Source: Mactra quadrangularis (lineage: Eukaryota; Mollusca; Bivalvia; Venerida; Mactridae). Taken from it: a stretch of 64,000 nucleotides of DNA. Positions 59,258-64,000 of this stretch are shown here, piece by piece. The notes below the pieces were generated by a model. That model was not told the DNA's origin and did no database searches. It saw only the letters and a list, made by a program, of their open reading frames with translations. Numbering within the stretch: position 1 is the stretch's first letter; each line of letters opens with the position of its first letter. Both the position numbers and the translations under genes were made by a program. The stretch lies in assembly GCA_025267735.1 (NCBI GenBank), contig CM046295.1, positions 18,818,938-18,882,937 of the forward strand, read 5' to 3'.

Positions 59258-59720
59258 TATATGAGAAATATTGTCTAAAATGAATATTCGCATGTTTATT
59301 AGGTATAACTATAACAATGCAGAAAATGATGAAATTCGTAAAACAATAACATGTACTTACAGCCTAATAACACTCTTGGTTAGCCAAAACATTCTCTAGT
59401 TCTGCGATAAAGAATTATTCCTAAGACGACTCACCACTGTGATTATTTATCAAAAATGATTTTTTATCCATTGTTTAACTGCCGATATGTACATGGGCAC
59501 AAATATTTATATCCACGAATAACACAATCTAAATGTTGTTCATGAGTTTTAATTAGCTTTCGCACGAAATTCACGACACAAATATCGTACGCTTTAGATT
59601 AAGGCCAACCTTATTTCTCTGCGTTTTATATGGCTTTAAGGTGACAGTAGTATAAATACGTGACAAAATAAATAAAAAAGGACATTATAAACATATAATT
59701 TCCTACCCGTTGTCTAAGTC

Positions 59721-59812
59721 GGATAGAGTACTCGTAACAGTTTGATATGAGATTTATCAACTCGCTTCGCTCGTTGATAAATCCCATATCAACTGCTACT
59801 CATGCTCTATCC
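59721..59812. repeat. 92-bp hairpin, unit 5 copy
   Basis: Same palindrome as 6241-6333, with an A missing from one arm. Confidence 0.85.
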
Positions 59813-60469
59813 TATACATCTTCGATACACTGGCAATGACGATACTGTACAACAAAAGGAATGTTGATCGACATTATTTGGTCAGTTGATTAAATCTTCT
59901 ATAAACATTTGGTCAGATAAGCGATCTACCATCAGTTGGCCAGTTAAGCATTAAATATTCAATTAGTCAGTAAATCGTTCTTTATTCATTTAGTCAGTTA
60001 AGCGTCACATATATTTCATTCGGCCGATAAAAAAATTCTTTAACGTTTTTTATAAATAATTTCATATCCATATTTTTATTCTTTATTTCAATATACATTC
60101 ATTGTTGTAACGAAAAGGAGATGATTCCGAGCGTAGTTTTTCCAAAAATATCATTCGGTTCATTATTAGACATAACATAATTTTAATATTACTTATAACG
60201 GATGATTTAGTTCTTTTAAAAGGTCGAGTGTTACGAGTTCTATTTCCATGCGGCGTTAACTGGTACTCCGAACTGTCCCCAAAATAATACATTACTGTTT
60301 TTCCATTATAATCTTCCCATATATATCTAAAAACATATTTTTGAAATTATTTGATTTACAATTCTTATTTTTAATCTTATAAAAATGCCTCTCAATTTTT
60401 TTCACATCATATAAATATTCTTTCCGTCCATTGTGATGTCTATCAATCCATGAAATTACATAAAGCATT

Positions 60470-61390
60470 GGTCAGTAAATATTATATTCCTTTGGTCAGT
60501 TAAGCATTCTGTATTCATTTGGTCAGTTAAATATCATTTATTCATTTGATCAGTTAAGCCGTATACATGTATATTCATTTGGTCAGTTATGCATTCTATA
60601 TTCATTTGGTCAGTTAAACATTATTTATTCATTTGGTCAGTTAAGCCTTATAAATTCATTTGGTCAGTTAAGCCTTATATATTTATTTGGTCAGTTAAGC
60701 CTTATATATTTATTTGGTCAGTTAAGCCTTACATATTTATTTGGTCAGTTAAGCCTTATATATTTATTTGGTCAGTTAAGCCTTATAGATTCATTTGGTC
60801 AGTTAAGCATCTAATTTAATTTCGTCTGTTAAGCATTCTATATTCATTTGGTCAGTTAAAGATTCTATATTCATTTGGTCAGTTAAGCATTCTATATTCA
60901 TTTGGTCAGTTAAGCATTCAATATTCATTTGGTCAGTTAAGCATTCTATATTCATTTGGTAAGTTAAGCATTCTATATTCATTTGGTCAGTTAAACATTC
61001 TATATTCATTTGGTCAGTTAAGCATTCTATATACATTTGGTCTGTTAAGCCTTATATATTTATTTGGTCAGTTAAAGATTCTATATTCATTTGGTCAGTT
61101 AAGCATTCTATATTCATTTGGTCAGTTAAGCAATCAATATTCATTTGGTCAGTTAAGCATTCTATATTCATTTGGTCAGTTAAAGATTCTATATTCATTT
61201 GGTCAGTTAAAGATTCTATATTCATTTGGTCAGTTAAGCATTCTATATTCATTTGGCCAGTTAAGCAAGCTATATTCATTTGGTCAGTTAAGCATTCTAT
61301 ATTCATTTAGTCAGTTAAGCATTCTATATTCATTTGGTCAGTTAAGCATTCTATATTCATTTGGTCAGTTAAGCATTCTATATTCATTCA
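60470..61390. repeat. 27-bp minisatellite, about 34 monomers (unit 5)
   Basis: Core array of CATTTGGTCAGTTAAGC monomers, with TTATATATTTATTTGG forms on the left and TTCTATATTCATTTGG forms on the right. Decayed monomers extend on both sides, as in units 1 and 4. Confidence 0.94.
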
Positions 61391-62280
61391 GTTTAGCTTT
61401 CAATATTTTGGTAAGTTAAAAATTTAAGTTCATATCCTTTAATTATTAATCTACTATCTACTTTTGCAATAAACAAAATAAATTAAACTTTTCTATATAT
61501 GTTTTTTTCAATTTGGTCAGTTATATTTTCATGGTCGAATAACCACTCTATATTTAACTGGTCATTCAAGAATTGACATCCTAAAACACTGACCAGTTGA
61601 ACATTGAGTGTTTATTGATCCGTGCAATCATTGGTCAGTAATTTGTTCAATATTCTTTTCGTCATTAAGCGTTTTATAGTTATTTGGCCATTTAATTTGC
61701 TAAAAAACATCTTATTTTACCAATGACTAGATGGTCAGTAAAGCGTAAGACATTAATTTGCTCATTTAACGCTTTTTATTAATATATAAACTCTCAATCA
61801 TTTGGTCAGTAAAACATTTTTTTATTCATTTTGGTCAGTTAAACATTTTACCATCATTTGGGCAGTTAAATATTCTGACATTCAAAGATAATATTTAGAT
61901 CATTTTCTTCTGAAATAAATACCTCTTGTCTTTTTGTTAAATTCTCTGAAATTATTAATTGAAAAATTATTCTTAATGTAAAATCATAAATATCGCTATC
62001 TAATCTTTCTATTTTTAATTAAGTATTTTTTTTAAGTTATTTTTTTAAAACAAATTATTATCTTTATAATGACATTATTAAATTTGGTAGAAAAATATCA
62101 CAACATCAACATAAAAAAATAATCCAACAATATCAACAAAACACCTAAGCGATACAGTCATTTCAATCCCTTCTTTGTTTAACTGGTTAGTTAAGAACAT
62201 AATTGCACTGTATTTAACTCGTCAGTTAAGCACACTATATTTAACTCGTCAGTTAAGCGGTCAGTGTTTTAGGAGAACCC

Positions 62281-62363
62281 GTAACCTAGGAAGTGTCGAG
62301 CTATCCACCATTTTGTCAACACTGTGTTCATAGCAACAATCTAGGCTAATAGAAGATTTAAAG
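62281..62363 (+). other. Putative non-coding exon 1 of the fifth gene copy
   Basis: Matches 8472-8556 closely, ending TTTAAAG followed by GTAGAA. The coding exon itself lies beyond the window. Confidence 0.35.
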
Positions 62364-64000
62364 GTAGAACTTAATTACAATAATTGATTTTATTTAATCT
62401 TTGTTTTAGCTGTTTAATAAACTGAATTATGTTTTAACAAGCACGTTTTAGCTTTACGTTTATCCAAAATTGAACAAAAATCTATATCGACGATAAATAT
62501 ACGCGCACTTTCGGTTTCGTTGTTTTACAAAATTTATCTTTGCAAATACAAAATTCCGTAGAATCGATGATAAACTTACACAAATATTTTGTTAGCTTAT
62601 TATTTAATTGATGAAGTTTTAGGAAACGCTATATAAATGTTCGATTTTCCGAGAATTGGTAGTAGCTATTTTTAGAATCGTTAGACCATTTTCCGAAAAT
62701 ACCATATTCGTACTCAATATATTCGTACTTGAAATTTCGCCCCTTGACCAAATAATGTAACGTGGCTATCTTTAATTTTGTGTGCTTTCGCATAATTTAT
62801 AAATCAGTGGCTAGAGTTACAGTAACTCTAGGTTCCGTGTTTACGGTCACGGGGGGACGTATCTGTAGACAACCCTGCTGGCGAGACTACAGTTACGGGA
62901 TGATATGGATGTTTCAATTTTTAAATTAAAATTTAAAGAATCATGTTTACATTCGTTATTATTCAACAGAAAGTCATCGGAAAACTTGTTTATATTCATT
63001 ATGTACCTCAAAATAAACAATTATTTACCGACGGCGACGTGACCTATCCTATCAATTATTATTACACGCACCATATTTCTAATAAACTAACCGGATGTTT
63101 AATATATGGCGATATGACGTTGTCGTCTTCAAAGTGTCACATACAATATATAAAGTTTACTTGAGTGATAAGTTATAGAGTTGGATTATAATTTGGACTT
63201 AATTTGTATAATTTTGGACGGTATTTAAAGCAAATGTTGATAGGAAATAGACAATTTTAAAGTAATTTTAAGTGTGAATAACTTGCAGGTGTCTAGTAAG
63301 AAAGTCGGCGGTTTTCGATCGTTAAATTGACTCAATTTCGTCAACAAAAAGGGCAATTTAGCTTGATAAAAAATGCTTAGTACTTAGGGGGAATCGTTCA
63401 ATGAATTGTTAGAAAGTCAATGTTTTTTGTGAAAAAAATCCAGTTTGTCATTCCACACCAAATCTTTTAAATTCTAACCAGAATATTAACGATCAGGTAA
63501 TAGAAACTACCCATTCATAACCAAAAGTTAGTTCTGGCTACCAAAACTTTATAAGCCGCTTGTTTACATTTTGATTTTCATCAGATGCTACATTAACAGT
63601 ATAAACACAGGTTCGCTGAAGACCTTTAGCTAACAAAAGTCAGCAATTTTACTAAAATCTCGGCAGTTATCTCGTAGAAAAATCGCTTTTGCAATTAAAT
63701 AAGCTAATTCCACCAAAAAATGCTCAGTACTTTTCCTACAATGCCCCATGATTCTTCAGTATGCAAATCTGGGGGGGGGGAGAGACTGTCGAGATTTTTC
63801 AATTCAATGAACAGGTCAATGTTTTAGGTAAAGATCGCGATTATTGAACATCATCATGACAATGTAAAAATATATCATTTACACATTTTTTTTCAAATTG
63901 AAGACATTTTGCTTTTGATTCTGTCAAAAATAATGGTCGATTTTGCATTCGAATATCGCCGTTTTTCATGCAAGACTATAAAGATTTTTTATAGTAAAAA
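62364..64000 (+). other. Start of the putative 5' UTR intron, unit 5 (cut by window end)
   Basis: Matches unit 1 from 8557 to about 10180. Includes the 21-bp palindrome (62811-62831), a 73-codon version of the small ORF (62943-63164) and a G tract near 63770. By alignment the coding ATG would fall about 1.4 kb past the end. Confidence 0.6.

Larger units (their letters stand above)
55555..62265. repeat. Long upstream block, copy 3 (unit 5)
   Basis: Matches the other long blocks. Against unit 1 it has lost roughly 4.4 kb at about 56288, where the equivalent of base 510 joins the equivalent of base 4955 (short shared ATT). It has gained two DNA transposons (56969-58444 and 58674-59257). Confidence 0.85.

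Noticed and set aside
1..64000. LTR retrotransposon or endogenous virus
   Set aside because: No long direct terminal repeats with TG/CA ends and no reverse transcriptase, protease or integrase frames seen.

Overview
The window is AT-rich animal DNA. It holds one gene family in tandem copies, embedded in SINEs, MITEs and minisatellites. Two features suggest a marine or freshwater bivalve: RING-less B-box/coiled-coil/NHL-type proteins encoded by one long exon, and tRNA-derived SINEs plus a dispersed repeat beginning AACCAGGTTTTC of a kind I associate with molluscs. The species call is inference. There is no bacterial-style operon, rRNA, convincing stand-alone tRNA gene or CRISPR array.

Layout. 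Five related units run left to right, all with the gene on the + strand. Each has an upstream block, a conserved 5' block (putative non-coding exon 1 plus a 2.7-3.4 kb intron), a single ~1.75 kb coding exon and a 3' flank full of SINEs. Units 1, 4 and 5 carry a long upstream block of about 7-9 kb with a 27-bp minisatellite. Units 2 and 3 carry a short block of about 3.4 kb instead. Gene copies: copy 1 at 11572-14575 (split by a 1.24 kb MITE that could be spliced out in frame), copy 2 at 23696-25444 (intact, 582 aa), copy 3 at 35074-36825 (intact, 583 aa) and copy 4 at 50965-52712 (one-base frameshift in an A run). Unit 5 is cut by the window end about 1.4 kb before its expected start codon.

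The family. Each protein has two B-box-like zinc modules, a coiled coil, a linker and a six-bladed NHL-like propeller. No RING is visible. The first half is almost the same in all copies. The propeller differs at a small set of residues that recur at the same two places in nearly every blade (the expected B-C and D-A loops, hence one face), sitting in otherwise invariant DNA. Replacement changes there clearly outnumber silent ones. The most interesting reading is a tandem array of fast-diversifying recognition receptors, perhaps for innate immunity; the function is inferred, not shown.

Around the genes, comparing the units gives empty and filled sites for several insertions. These are a SINE with a 13-bp target duplication (38294-38574), a 1476-bp TIR element (56969-58444), a PIF/Harbinger-like element (58674-59257), a 265-bp MITE nested in a Tc1-like MITE (29943-30207), a Tc1/mariner-like MITE in copy 1, and a 1146-bp insertion with a 170-bp palindrome (45512-46657). 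A 25-bp minisatellite is a single monomer in unit 1, about 30 monomers in unit 2 and about 36 in unit 4.
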